Shown: piece after piece, positions 45,618-56,200 of the stretch
Layout of the letters: every line of letters starts with the position of its first letter
Numbering within the stretch: position 1 is the first letter of the stretch
Assembly (NCBI GenBank): GCA_964036295.1
Contig: OZ038473.1
Coordinates: 1,681,501-1,745,500 of the forward strand
From: Plumapathes pennacea
Taxonomy: Eukaryota; Cnidaria; Anthozoa; Antipatharia; Myriopathidae
Direction of reading: 5' to 3'
DNA: 64,000 nt
The notes under the pieces: model-generated
The model's input: only the letters and a program-made list of their open reading frames with translations
What the model was told of the DNA's origin: nothing
Databases searched by the model: none
Made by a program: the position numbers and the translations under genes

Positions 45618-45646
<29 letters not shown>

Positions 45647-45650
45647 GTTA
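45618..45650. repeat. (TAA)n microsatellite
   Basis: About ten AAT/TAA units in a row. Confidence 0.9.
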
Positions 45651-46114
45651 ATTTTTGTATATTTTATAACCTGGAACAAGACTTCTTATATACATGTAAA
45701 TTGCCAACATTTGCAGGAATTTAGATACAATACAGCAATATTGCTGTCAATTTCACAAAATCTAGGTCGATAATTGAATTATATCTCAAAAATCTCTTAA
45801 TGTAAAATTATCTAAAAACGTAAAACAAAGCAACAAGAATTATTCATCTAAATGATCGTCAGCATAGAGCTGTTTTCAGATGACAGTACAAATAACCAAG
45901 TGATTGCTTACATTGGCTTTGCATTTGCTACGCTTTCCAAAAAATGGTCAAAAACAAGTTCACTAAACAGCAACAATCTTGGTCAATCAAGAGCAAAAAC
46001 ATTGATTGCATTATTCTCCACACAAGAAAGCAATATTGTTTTCAGTCTTTTCACATTGCTGATTGGTTTCTTCTTCATCATAAGATAAGTAACAATATTA
46101 TTTGCCAAAGTGGA

Positions 46115-46177
46115 GGTGAATAGCGGCGGATATTTACCAAGCCGTTTCGGCGAGGTAAACATCCACCGCTATTCACC
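46115..46177. repeat. Short hairpin next to a MITE
   Basis: GGTGAATAGCGGCGGATATT and the inverted ATCCACCGCTATTCACC pair as a stem around TTTCGGCG. It adjoins and shares the GGTGAATA motif with the MITE at 46201-46396. Confidence 0.7.
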
Positions 46178-46200
46178 GACACTGAGGTGAATAATTGTTT

Positions 46201-46396
46201 TAGTATATACTACACAAGTTTAATAGCAAACTCCCAAATAGCTTTTTTTTCCCCCGACAAAAGTGGACAAAAATTGGGTTCGCGCGCCATTTTGTTTTAC
46301 CGGAAGCCACCGGGAGGTGAATAGTACTTGATATTCCGAGATTGCGGAGCCAATCAGAGTGCGCGAAAAGCACTATTCACTTGTGTGGTATATACT
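46201..46396 (+). mobile_element. MITE with TAGTATATACTACACAAGT ends
   Basis: Inverted ends TAGTATATACTACACAAGT and ACTTGTGTGGTATATACTA. The inside matches 20866-21054 in opposite orientation. No coding capacity. Confidence 0.78.
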
Positions 46397-46599
46397 AATT
46401 CTGATTAGTTGAAAAACATGGTTAAGCCTCTGTGATTGGTTGGGTACTTGCTTTGGTTTTGGTTTTTTGACTGTCATCAAAAAATTATTAAACTGCTCCA
46501 TAACAATTTGCAATAAATAAATAAACCTGCATTTGCTGATACTGTATGACATCCATGAATATATATTGATTAACTTGACTTTATAACTTGAGTTGGTAA

Positions 46600-48574
46600 T
46601 CAGAAGTAGTTCTTATCTTCTGGTTGTTCAATTGACAGTGTAAATGCATTGTCTTTCCATTCTTGTACAAAGCTCCCTAAAAGGGGGATGACAGACATTG
46701 CATTAAGACACAAACATCAAATGTAAAAAAAAAAAAATGCATTTTTGGCAAATGAAACTGAAACTAAACTTTCTCATGCTAACAGTTAACTTCTAAAGTT
46801 TTCCTTATTATGTTACTGTACGTCAAACAACTCTTTGTACATAACATTATTACTTACATTAGCTATGTTTATGCAGAAATAGTATACATTGCAACCAAAT
46901 ATCAAAATCTATGGCTATGATTTGCAAAATATCAAAGAATTGCCTCCCTCTTGGTTTTTGAATTATTTTTACAATATTTATAACTTTTTCCCATGTTTTT
47001 TTTATCTGTCTGTTTGTTGCTTCTCTATTATATATAACTAACTGAACTGTACAGTTTGTGCAAAAGTGAATATTACAAACTAACAAAGTCTAATTTACCT
47101 GGAAACATGATCACAGTGCACAGTATGACAATCCCAGCTAGTAGAATGCAAGGGGTAAATATGCACTTGTCCACACACTTCCAAGCTTGGCCCTATAATG
47201 TCGACTTAAAATGGATGCCTTTTGTACTTGCTCTTCACCAAGAAGTACTGGAAGGTGAGCCAGCCTCGTTCCACCTCAAAAGCCCAGTGCAAATCCTGAG
47301 ATCTGCCTTTCAACAACAACAACAACAACAACAAAGAAAAAAAACAAACAAAACAAATACAAAATACATTAACAGTAATAAAAACCTGAAGAACTCACTT
47401 AAACTTTCAAAAATGAGATTTGGGACATATGGACTGATCACTGAATATTAGCAATTTAATTCTTTTTTCTACCAGATGTGATCTTGTTGTTAATTTTGTT
47501 TCAACTATACATATCACCCACCTGATACAAAACTCCAGGAAAGTAGGAAGTCACTGCAACCTTGTGCTCAGGAAATTACTGTTTGAAAAACTTTGAAGTC
47601 TGTGGAATAAAATAATGGACTAGTCAAGTAGGACATCACTGCAGCCTTGTCAAATAAATTATGCTAAGTAAACAACTGTTTAAACACTCTGAAGTCTGTG
47701 GAATAACATAGTAGACTAAGTCAAGTGAATTTTTGTGAGGTACGTCTTGGTATATAACAAACTATGTACAACTTCAAAATTTGGCACATGAGATATTTTC
47801 ATGATTAACATCACCCACCTGATACAAAACTCCAGGACAGTTGGAAGTCACTGCAGCCTTGTGCTCAGGAAATTACTGCTTGAAAAACTCTGAAGGCTGT
47901 GGAATAAAATAATGGACTAGTCAAGTGGATTTTATGGGTACACTGGTATTCAAACTATGTGGGGTATGTGCAAAGTCCTCAACAGAAATTTAAGAGCCCC
48001 ATGGGTACCACCCTTCTCAGCATGCATTAACAATCTATCAAATCTATCAGAGATCCATTACAGTCCTCAGCAAACAGGCCTACCAACTCTGAAAGTGACT
48101 TAGTTCACAACTCAACCCCCCGATTTTTTCTTTTTTATTCACTGGGGGGAGGGGGTACTCCTCAAAATTTTGGGTGGGGGTGTGCCACCTGGGACTGAAA
48201 ACCCTTACCCTATTTCAGATCATAATTTGTAATTTTTGACCATATTTCAGACCAAAAAATGCGATTTTCAGCCCTATTTCAGAACCAAAATTTGCAATTT
48301 TCATCCATATTTTAGACCAAATAACAAGTCTCCAACCTATTCCAGACTAAAGGTTAAAATTGATACCCTATTTCAGACTAAAATGCTGAAAATGATACCC
48401 TTTGGGGTGGCACATACCTATGCCCAATATTCTGCCTGGCCCCGAAGCATGCTGAAGATGCGAATTTTGGGTGACAGTAGTTTGAAATTTAGACTTACCT
48501 TCCTTCCACAAGTTCCTTTCTTTACTTCAACCATCATCTGAAGGGCAAGGCCAACACAGCTTTCAACAGCGTCT
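46600..48574 (-). CDS. Possible small membrane-protein gene, 3' exons only
   Basis: Three minus-strand exons are compatible in phase and have good splice sites: 48499-48574 (DAVESCVGLALQMMVEVKKG..., donor AAG-GTAAGT), 47099-47192 (GQAWKCVDKCIFTPCILLAG..., a membrane helix, acceptor TTATAG, donor CAG-GTAAAT) and 46600-46676 (SFVQEWKDNAFTLSIEQPED..., stop TGA at 46600). Together they give a C-terminal single helix followed by a short acidic tail. I do not recognise the family. Upstream exons were not found with confidence; 51235-51520 is one candidate. Weakness: the exons are short and lie among repeats. Confidence 0.4.
47515..47940. repeat. Three tandem copies of a ~110-bp unit
   Basis: Copies at about 47515-47628, 47632-47722 (degraded) and 47812-47935 share CACCTGATACAAAACTCCAG, CACTGCAGCCTTGTG, CTCTGAAGTCTGTGGAATAA and ATGGACTAGTCAAGT. 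On the minus strand each copy has an acceptor-like TTTTATTCCACAG and, in two copies, a donor-like TATCAG-GTGGGT. Confidence 0.75.
48140..48440. repeat. CCCTATTTCAGACCAAAA repeat
   Basis: Six or more degenerate units of CCCTATTTCAGACCAAAATG type with CACCTGGGACTG and GGGTGGCACATACC flanks. A related copy with the same phrases (CTATTTCAGACCAAAAAGGC, GAGGCGGCGCATGC) lies at about 51680-51858. Confidence 0.7.
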
Positions 48575-49014
48575 CTGTTTAAATAGAAATTCTCTCTTTT
48601 GGGAACTTGTCCCTTATTTATTCATTCCTTCAATTTATTTAATTTATTTAATTATTCATTATATGAATAATTAATCAATTCATTTAATAAATTAATTTAT
48701 TAATTATATGAATAATTAATCAATTCATTTATTCATCATATGAATAAATGAATAATTAAATAAATGCATGCATGAATGAATAAATCAATTCTGGCTGGCC
48801 CAATGGAATTATGGGTGTATGGTAATTTGAAATTTGGATTTGAATTAATCAATTCATTCACTTATACATTATTTAATTATTCATTTTTTCTTTTGTTTAT
48901 TTTATTGTTTATTCTTTTGTTCATTTCTTTATTTGTTATTCTTTATTCCTTTATTCATACATTAAAGAATAAAATAAATAAATAAAATAAAATAAATAAA
49001 TTTTAATCATTGGG

Positions 49015-49125
49015 TGTGTTGGGTTAGGTTATGGCGCCATGGTTAGGGTCAAGTAGTGTTAGGGTCAGCGTTACGGTTACTTAGGGTTATGGGTTATGGG
49101 TTATGGGTTAGGAATGGGGCATCCT
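49015..49125. repeat. Degenerate telomere-like TTAGGG/TTATGGG repeats
   Basis: GGTTAGGTTATGG, GGTTAGGGTCAAG, GTTAGGGTCAG, CTTAGGGTTATGGGTTATGG and TTATGGGTTAGG occur in about 100 bases. The array is short and degenerate. Confidence 0.65.
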
Positions 49126-49301
49126 GTCGGGGGAGGGGGCCTGGGATGGTGGAAGTACACCAAGGGAGGTGACGGTTGCACAACCACGTTCACGGTCATC
49201 CCAGGCCCCCTCTCCCACCCCTCCCCTCAAATCCCATCCCTCCCAAATCACCTGTACAATCCAGTCCCTATCCACCTACCCTCCGACCAACAGCCAACCC
49301 C

Positions 49302-49876
49302 ACTGAAGGAGGAAGAATGCAGATGAATATCAGCAAGGAGATAGACAGGAAGAGAGTCAAAACAGGGCCCTGAGGGGGCCGTGGGTGCATTGCCTCCCCT
49401 CTGATGAGTTGTAGGAGTAAGATGAGAAAGTTAGGGCTAGAATGGGGAGAATTGGCCAAAGCAGTGGTACGCATAACAACCCTCTCGACAAGTTAAATGG
49501 GTGGACCACCCCTCGGCGACGAGATCTGGAGCTGCAAGTAGTCCTTTGTAGAGGATGGCACCCTCCATCCGGAGTACAAGCAAATGCGACTTGGCGGCAG
49601 AGACCCCTCAAACAGAGGTGCCATCAATGTCGTTGAGGTCTATGTTGCCTGTAAGCCGACCAGTCTTGAGTCACCTGCCCATTCTTCTCATTTTGAGGAT
49701 TGAAATGCATACCACTGCTTTGGCCAATTCTCCCCATTCTAGTCCTAACTCTCCCACCTAACTCCTACAACTCACCAGAGGGAAAACAATGCGCCCACGG
49801 TCTCCTTAGAGTCCTGTTTCAAACCTCTTCCTGCCTATCCCTTTGCTAACATTCATCTGCACCCTTCCTCCTTCAG
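49302..49876. mobile_element. Large foldback with ~173-bp arms
   Basis: The left arm 49302-49474 (CTGAAGGAGGAAGAATGCAG ... GCAGTGGTACGCAT) and the right arm 49705-49876 (ATGCATACCACTGCTTTGGC ... CTTCCTCCTTCAG) are inverted copies with scattered mismatches. The 230-bp loop shows no similarity I recognise. Confidence 0.78.
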
Positions 49877-50506
49877 CAGAGTTGAATGATGGTCATCATC
49901 GGGTTGATGGAAGGCACACAATGATCATACAGGGGACGAGGGACTTGAGGGGACTTATAAGAAGAACAGATAGTCAGAAAGAGAAAAATGGATGATAATA
50001 TTGGAAGAGAGCCTGGAACAGAATGCTGGAGGAATGCCCACAACAGTCTGCAGGAAGTCAGCCCAGAAGAGTCTGTCCGCAACAGTCTGGAGGAAGTCAG
50101 CCTGGAACAGTCTGCAGTGGCTGGAGGAGAACATCTGACTATAGTAGGAAGAACAGGAAACATGAGGTAAGAAAACAGTGTAAAATAATATTGTAATGGA
50201 TGAAAATTGAGCATAGGTACTTACGAAAAATAGAAATATAATAGGGGAGAATTATATTACATATTTTTTTGCTGTCTATGATAAAGCACAACAACATTGA
50301 CAGTGAAAAGAAAGATGCTAATTAGGTCACCTTAAACCTTTTATACACATCATGCTACAGTATATTTAGAACCTACACATAAACAAGTTTACCAAATTGC
50401 TCATCTGAATTGGAAAACAGTTTCAATAACCAGAAAAGAAAAAAAAGAAAAAAAGAAATGCACTGTATCACAAAATTATAAAAATAACGCACAATTTTGA
50501 ATTTCA

Positions 50507-50722
50507 GGCCCCGTCCACACTAATCCGGATAAATTTGAAAACGTATGAAAACGCATCGAAAGTTTTCCGTCCACACTACCGTTTTCGAGTCGTTTTTGCT
50601 GTCCACACTGAAACGCGTTTTCGAAAATATCCGTTTTCGGTCAGTCTTAGTGTGGACGGGAGGCCAAAACGGATAAATAAATATCCGTTTTCAAATTTAT
50701 CCGGATTAGTGTGGATGGGGCC
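50507..50722. mobile_element. MITE with GGCCCCGTCCACACTAATCC ends
   Basis: Ends GGCCCCGTCCACACTAATCC and GGATTAGTGTGGATGGGGCC are inverted partners; the match goes on inward through GGATAAATTTGAAAACG. Internal CGTTTTCG/ATCCGTTTTC motifs repeat. This end sequence is of a type widespread in animal genomes as MITEs. Confidence 0.85.
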
Positions 50723-51234
50723 TCAAGGAGTTAGAACTTCCACGGCAGTGAATCACATAGATACTGCCTGCCCAGTGTCAGGCTGGATAGGAGACATAAG
50801 GCATAAAAGCCCCAACAGGGTGCACAACCAACAGACACATGAATACCAACAGAACAACGTTACGAAGGGAAAAACGAAATGATGCAAACTAATGCTACGA
50901 AGCGGCCATAAAACAGGGGAAGTTGTACAGCCAGTGAAGTATGTAAAAAGCATTGCGAAAGGCAAAAGGAAACAAAATATATGGGGAAATAAGCTAAACC
51001 AGTACATAGAAAAACTAAACACGCAGGAAATTACATGAGTGTGAAACGAAGGGACATGCGACAAGGGAGAAACGAAGGCCAAACAAATTAACACGAGGTG
51101 TGATCAAAGTGACAAATACGTTTTGCATAAGTACGAGAAGGAAACTTGAACGCGCACATGGCCTGAGAAGGCGAGTTGGTTACGGGGAGAAACGACAAAC
51201 AACAACGACAGAACCTAAAACTAAATTACCTGTA

Positions 51235-51520
51235 AAAGGGGGCTTCGTTTAGGCGTGGAGCCGGAGGCTTTGGGCCGCTTCAGTTGCGAGCGAGGTGGAT
51301 GTCCCCGCCGAGGGGAGTCCGGAGAGCAGGGGCGTTGGGAAACTGGAGGTTTCTTTTCTGCTGGAAATCATTCCGAACTTGGGGAACCTTGAAAATCTTG
51401 TGAAGCAACAGCGAACTCCCACTCTTCCATCCAAGATGGACGTTCTTTCAGCGAAGTCGTCAAAGTTCCCGCCCTGCTCGGTCTCGTCAGGAGAACGAGG
51501 CGACAACGACATTGTGCATG
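51235..51520 (-). other. CpG-rich segment, candidate 5' exon of a minus-strand gene
   Basis: GC- and CpG-rich in contrast to its surroundings. On the minus strand one frame opens with ATG at 51512 (MSLSPRSPDETEQGG) but stops before the splice donor TTACAG-GTAATT (exon end about 51234). The frame that stays open to the donor (SQLKRPKASGSTPKRSPLLQ) has a TGA near 51363. Either the stop is real and the exon is noncoding, or the base call or splicing is different. It may also be a shared promoter with TTC14. Confidence 0.35.
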
Positions 51521-51857
51521 CGCGGCCGCGCAGGCAACTTTTTTCCCGCGGAAACTGGCGCGGGTGTACGCTCCACTGAATCCCTTTGTATTTTTTAATT
51601 GTGTGTGGCGAAACACAGCTTCCGGCGGAGTTTTTTAAAAAAGTTAGGACGCAGAAGCAAAAGTTAAGCTACAAAAATATATTTGAGATTTTTCGACCCT
51701 TTTTCAGACTCTGTATACCAAAATATTTTACCCTATTTCTGCAACCAAATACCAAAATATGCAAAATCTACTATTTCAGACCAAAAAGGCAAAATTGATC
51801 CCCTTTTGCAGCCTCAAAAATTTTAAAAAACGATACTGCTTTTGAGGCGGCGCATGC

Positions 51858-52177
51858 AGTATTGATGGGACCCTCCCCTTCCCCCTCCGGGATATTTTTC
51901 TCTGATTCACGTTGATTTTAGTTACATTTACTAAATTTACACGAAGCGCTAATTTTCTATAAAAGAGTATTGTACGCACGTTTCAAATAAAACGCTTTAG
52001 GAACTTAGATATTTTATACTTTACGTCTTTCTTCGTACACGCTATTTCACTCCGATGTGACGTTTATTTATCACTGCACTTCTGTCAGTCAGTTATTACT
52101 GTTGAGGGGCGACCGCTGACATAATATAATCAGACTGCGGGAGGGGGTAACCATCCTTACGTGGGAATTCGCTGCCC
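51858..52177. mobile_element. Solo right end of the 43985-45255 element
   Basis: About 320 bp nearly identical to 44936-45255, from AGTATTGATGGGACCCTCCC to the terminal ACGTGGGAATTCGCTGCCC. No left end is nearby. Confidence 0.8.
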
Positions 52178-52716
52178 GATTTTCCAGGGCATCTGTACGT
52201 GTGCAAATGCCGCATGGGTGAGTCACATGGCTTGAAAAATTTACCTGGGGCCAACACAAGTGTATTTTAAAAGTCGGACCAATTTTCCCACACATTAAAA
52301 CGCACTTTAATCCCGAACCGTGGTCAAAATCGGTTGCAGTTTATATGCATCTGTGACCTGTATCTGTAGTGTTTTGAAAACTTTGCTAGATCCGTTTAGT
52401 AGTATTTGAATATTGGTCCAACTTGTAAAATACACGTGTAAAATGTTTACTGAATTGGCCCCTGGTCCTTGTATCCTTCCAACACATGACCCTTCAGTTC
52501 AGTGATAAAGGATAATTTTAGGTGAAAATTAATTGATTGGATGTAGGGTATTTTTGTGAGGTTTTAGTTACAATTTTACAGTATCACAGAACTTGTGTGC
52601 CAATGGTGAAGCTAAAGTACCCACATCAGAACGAGTGTTTCTTGCTACACTGCAGCCTGATGTCAATTTTTGCTAGCCCAGTACTGTGTCAGGCTAGCAT
52701 ATTTTTTAATGGGATG

Positions 52717-52757
52717 GGGAGGAGGGGGGGGGGGGGGGGGGGGGGGGGTATGGGGGG
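52717..52757 (+). repeat. Poly-G tract
   Basis: A run of about 35 G with few interruptions (GGGGAGGAGGGG... then TATGGGGGGTATG). It could form G-quadruplex and is a likely site of assembly error. Confidence 0.85.
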
Positions 52758-52770
52758 TATGTATTGTTTT

Positions 52771-53165
52771 ACATAACACTTAACATTAAGTTTTTTTGGC
52801 ATCATAACACTTAACAGTAAAAGATGCAGGCCCATAACACTTAACAGTAAACCCCATCTATGCCCTCCTGTCTGGTATCATTAAATATCTAGTCTTGTAA
52901 CACTTAACTGTAATTTTTTACATAACACTTAACATTAAGTTTTTTTGGGCTTCATAACACTTAACAGTAAAAGATTCAGGCCCATAACACTTAACAGTAA
53001 ACCCCATCTGGGCCCTCCTGTCTGGTATCATTAAATATCTAGTCTTGTAACACTTAACTGTGTATTTTTTTACATAACACTTAACATTAAGTTTTTTTGG
53101 CATCATAACACTTAACAGTAAAAGATTCAGGCCCATAACACTTAACAGTAAACCCCATCTGGGCC
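52771..53165. repeat. 150-bp tandem array built from CATAACACTTAACAGTAA
   Basis: Units start with ACATAACACTTAACATTAAG at 52771, 52920 and 53072 (spacing 149 and 152). Each unit holds three or four copies of the shorter word CATAACACTTAACA(G/T)TAA. The third unit is partial and ends about 100 bases before the first recognised TTC14 exon. Confidence 0.9.
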
Positions 53166-53265
53166 CTCTTTTAAGGCTTAATTACTTAATTCACATTTAC
53201 TCTATACATGTACCGCATGTGCAGTGCATAATATTATGTCTACAACCTATCTCTTGTCACTGCAG

Positions 53266-56200
53266 ACAGCAACAAGAAGGATGTTATAGAGAGATACATC
53301 CAAGCTGTGAGCTTTCATGGCCCTACACTGGTGGATCTGACAAATGAGGAGCAGGGAGATGGGTCTGACTCAGTCATGGGATTTGCCTTGCCTCACTCCA
53401 AAGATGTCATTGCAGCAAGCTACTTTAGGAACAGACTACAGGTATTGTACAAGTAGATTCATTTGATACAAATTAAACAAACTGTGGGAAATTTTCAGAT
53501 ACAGTGCTGTCATACAGAACAGCTTGCTAACAAAATTGAAGTCAAATCTCCACATATTAAAATTGAAAGACTTTGTACTACTGTATGTATCACTACAGTA
53601 TAATGGCTACTGAGAGAAAAAGAAGCATCCATTTAACAGTTGTTACAATTTTGCTGACAAAATTCATGAAAACTACCATGATAGAAAATAGACTCATTTG
53701 CTAGTTTGTATGTTTGCATTAATGAAGGGGAGTCTCCTATTAGAAATCTCAACCAAGTTTGCAGCTCTGTAGATCTCCTGCTAATAGATTAGGCAAACAC
53801 TTGTAAATATGTGGCAAATAAAGATTAATTGATTGACTGATGCAGATGAATGAAGTAGACACAGACAGATAAATAATGCATTGCAGGCAGAATACAGTAA
53901 ACAAACAAGGAGGCAGTTAGTCAGACAAACAGACAAATAAATGGCATTCACTCTAGAGAGTAGTCTGCACCTCCATTCTCTTCTGACCAGTGAGCGATTT
54001 CTTCTTGTGATTGTTGAATAGCTTAAACAATAGAAAATGTGCTTTTGTTCAATGTTTTCAGGCAATTCCAGTTTTTACCAACAGCATTTCAGAGCTGATG
54101 GTTGTGTGTAATTTCTTTCATGTCCTCTCTGAACAGATGAGTTGTCCTGGAGGAGGAACTGGTGGTTATGAAACAAACAGTGCATCCTGGGAAAATTGCA
54201 CCTCAGGCCAACAAGTCCAACCAAAAACAGATAGGTACATGTAGTCCTGTAGTCCTTGTCTAGTAAGGCAGAAGACGAAAATTATTCCTGACTTTGACCT
54301 TATTGTTGTCACAGCCCCAATGCAGTCAGTAGCACTACACAGTTCAACCACCGACTGTGCAGGTTCATCGCCACGAAAGCTGATCTGCTGTTTGAGATGC
54401 AGGGCAAGGCACAGTTACAGCAGAGTGTGGGCTGCAGAGGTGACGCAAACCAGGAAGGTACATCATGATTTGCTCCTATATGTTGTTGTTTTTGTTGTTG
54501 TTTTTGCCATCACATGCTCGCCTTCTGAAGTGTTTCTTGTATTTACACAGTGCATTTTGTAATTTTATTGTGCTAACTTTTTCAGCATTGAAGCTATATG
54601 CCAACCCTCCGCCATTAGAAACACTTATGGCTGTGCCTGCTCCTTTAAGAAGGAAAGAGTTATTCAAGGTAATATATTACAGGAAAACACTGCATAGTAA
54701 CAAAACCATGTGACAATATTGACAAACATAATTTCATTATTTTGCCTTCTTTATCCCTTTTACTCCTAATTAATAAGTGTGATAAACTTCAATTTTCTAC
54801 TTTAGCCTCTTACCAGACTTTGGAAGCTGATCAAACTGTCAGTTCTCACAATATTACCCATACAAGTTTCACTTAAATAGTTGGGAGAATCTGCATTATG
54901 AACTTTGCGAGTTAAAGGGTTAAACTGCTCAGAATTCAACACTAGGAGTTATTTCAATAAAACATACAGTGGCTCTTAGTTTTGTCATTGATTATGTTGC
55001 TGTTTAATTATGCTGCAGTAAATATTTTCTCTCTTTTGTCTTGGAATTTCGTGCGACTTTATTCGCGGACAAGAGCGAAATTTCGATGTTGCCGGCAGGA
55101 GCGAATTTTCAAACATGTGAAAACAATGGGGTTTTGTTTCTTTCGAAATTTAGCTGTTCTTCGCCATTTTTCGGCAAGTTCGCTGCCCACATTACTTTTG
55201 CACAGTTTACTGTAATATGGTTTGGTCCTTTTCAGGTGTTAAAAGTTGGAAGTATTGTCCAGGGGGAAGTCACCTCTAAGAGACCCTTTGGCATCTTTGT
55301 GAAGCTGACGATGTTGGAGTTCAGTAAAACTCGAGACTTCACAGGATTACATGTGGAGGTTGGTACAGTACTCATAGAGACAAGCACATGAAAAGTGTCA
55401 TACGTATATACTGCAGAAGTAGGGCAGTTCTCAAACCCGCGTGTGAAATTGAACAACACCGCGTCGCGTTTCATGCAAACATTTGCGTACAAATTGCACT
55501 TTTAGAGCTGCCCATGCATTTATAGATTTATTTGCGTACGCATATCAAAACGTCCAACATCCCGTCCTGTGTAATTAAAATTTAAAACTGAAATGAACAA
55601 ATGTAATAATAATAACAGAATACACAGAATGTCAATTCCCAAAATAACGGACTTTGTGCTAATTCTGAAAGCAAAATATCTGATTCTGGCGGGAAAATAG
55701 CGCGGCGCGGGCGCGCCATTTTCCCGCCAGAATGACGTGAAAATTGCAGTACTGACGTCAAAACTGACGTCAATTTGTTAATTTTACAATAACAAACTTA
55801 AGCGACGAAGCGGGGAAAACACGCAAGAAAACTGGGTTTTGTTCGATTTGACCAAACTGTTGTCAACAACTTTTCTCGCTTTCTAATTGGTCGAGGTTAA
55901 AATTCAAGACATTCATTAGCCAAAAAGTGACAGCTTGACGTGAGCATTTCGCACGTGCAAAATAAGATTTTGTTAATTAATTTGCATAATGTCTGCTGAA
56001 TCGCACGCGCGTTTACAGTGTTTAGAAATCGCGCTGTCGTTGATAAAATTTCTCTGCAGCTTGGCGACAAAAAGTGTACCTAAAATTACACACATGCGGG
56101 CAACTTCAATGTGGAGTTCCGGACGGAAGGATTTGAAGCGAACATTGCTCTTAGCTTCCAAAATGCATTTTAACAAATTGACGTCAGTTTTTTAGCTTGA

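Larger units (their letters stand above)
43765..46599. other. Gene-poor stretch upstream of vinculin/catenin gene
   Basis: It should include the vinculin/catenin promoter just above 43764. It holds one TIR element (43985-45255), a (TAA)n microsatellite near 45618-45648, and MITEs at 46115-46396. No coding gene was recognised. Confidence 0.6.
48575..53265. other. Repeat-rich stretch before TTC14
   Basis: AT-rich ATTAAT/AATAAATA tract (48610-49005), telomere-like repeats (49015-49125), a large foldback (49302-49876), a MITE (50507-50722), a CpG-rich possible first exon (51235-51520), a solo transposon end (51858-52177), and a poly-G/tandem array (52717-53165). The TTC14 first exon and promoter should lie here but could not be fixed. 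Confidence 0.6.

Noticed and set aside
50753-51094. Minus-strand hydrophobic frame (SFHTHVISCVFSFSMYW...)
   Set aside because: Looks membrane-like only because the plus strand is A-rich; no splice sites or start context and no family resemblance.
52918-53136. Minus-strand repeat frame VKCYGPESFTVKCYE
   Set aside because: Translation of the 150-bp tandem array; no start context, no splice sites, noncoding composition.
52771-53165. CRISPR array
   Set aside because: The repeated words are not separated by unique spacers of constant size and the genome is animal; it is a minisatellite.
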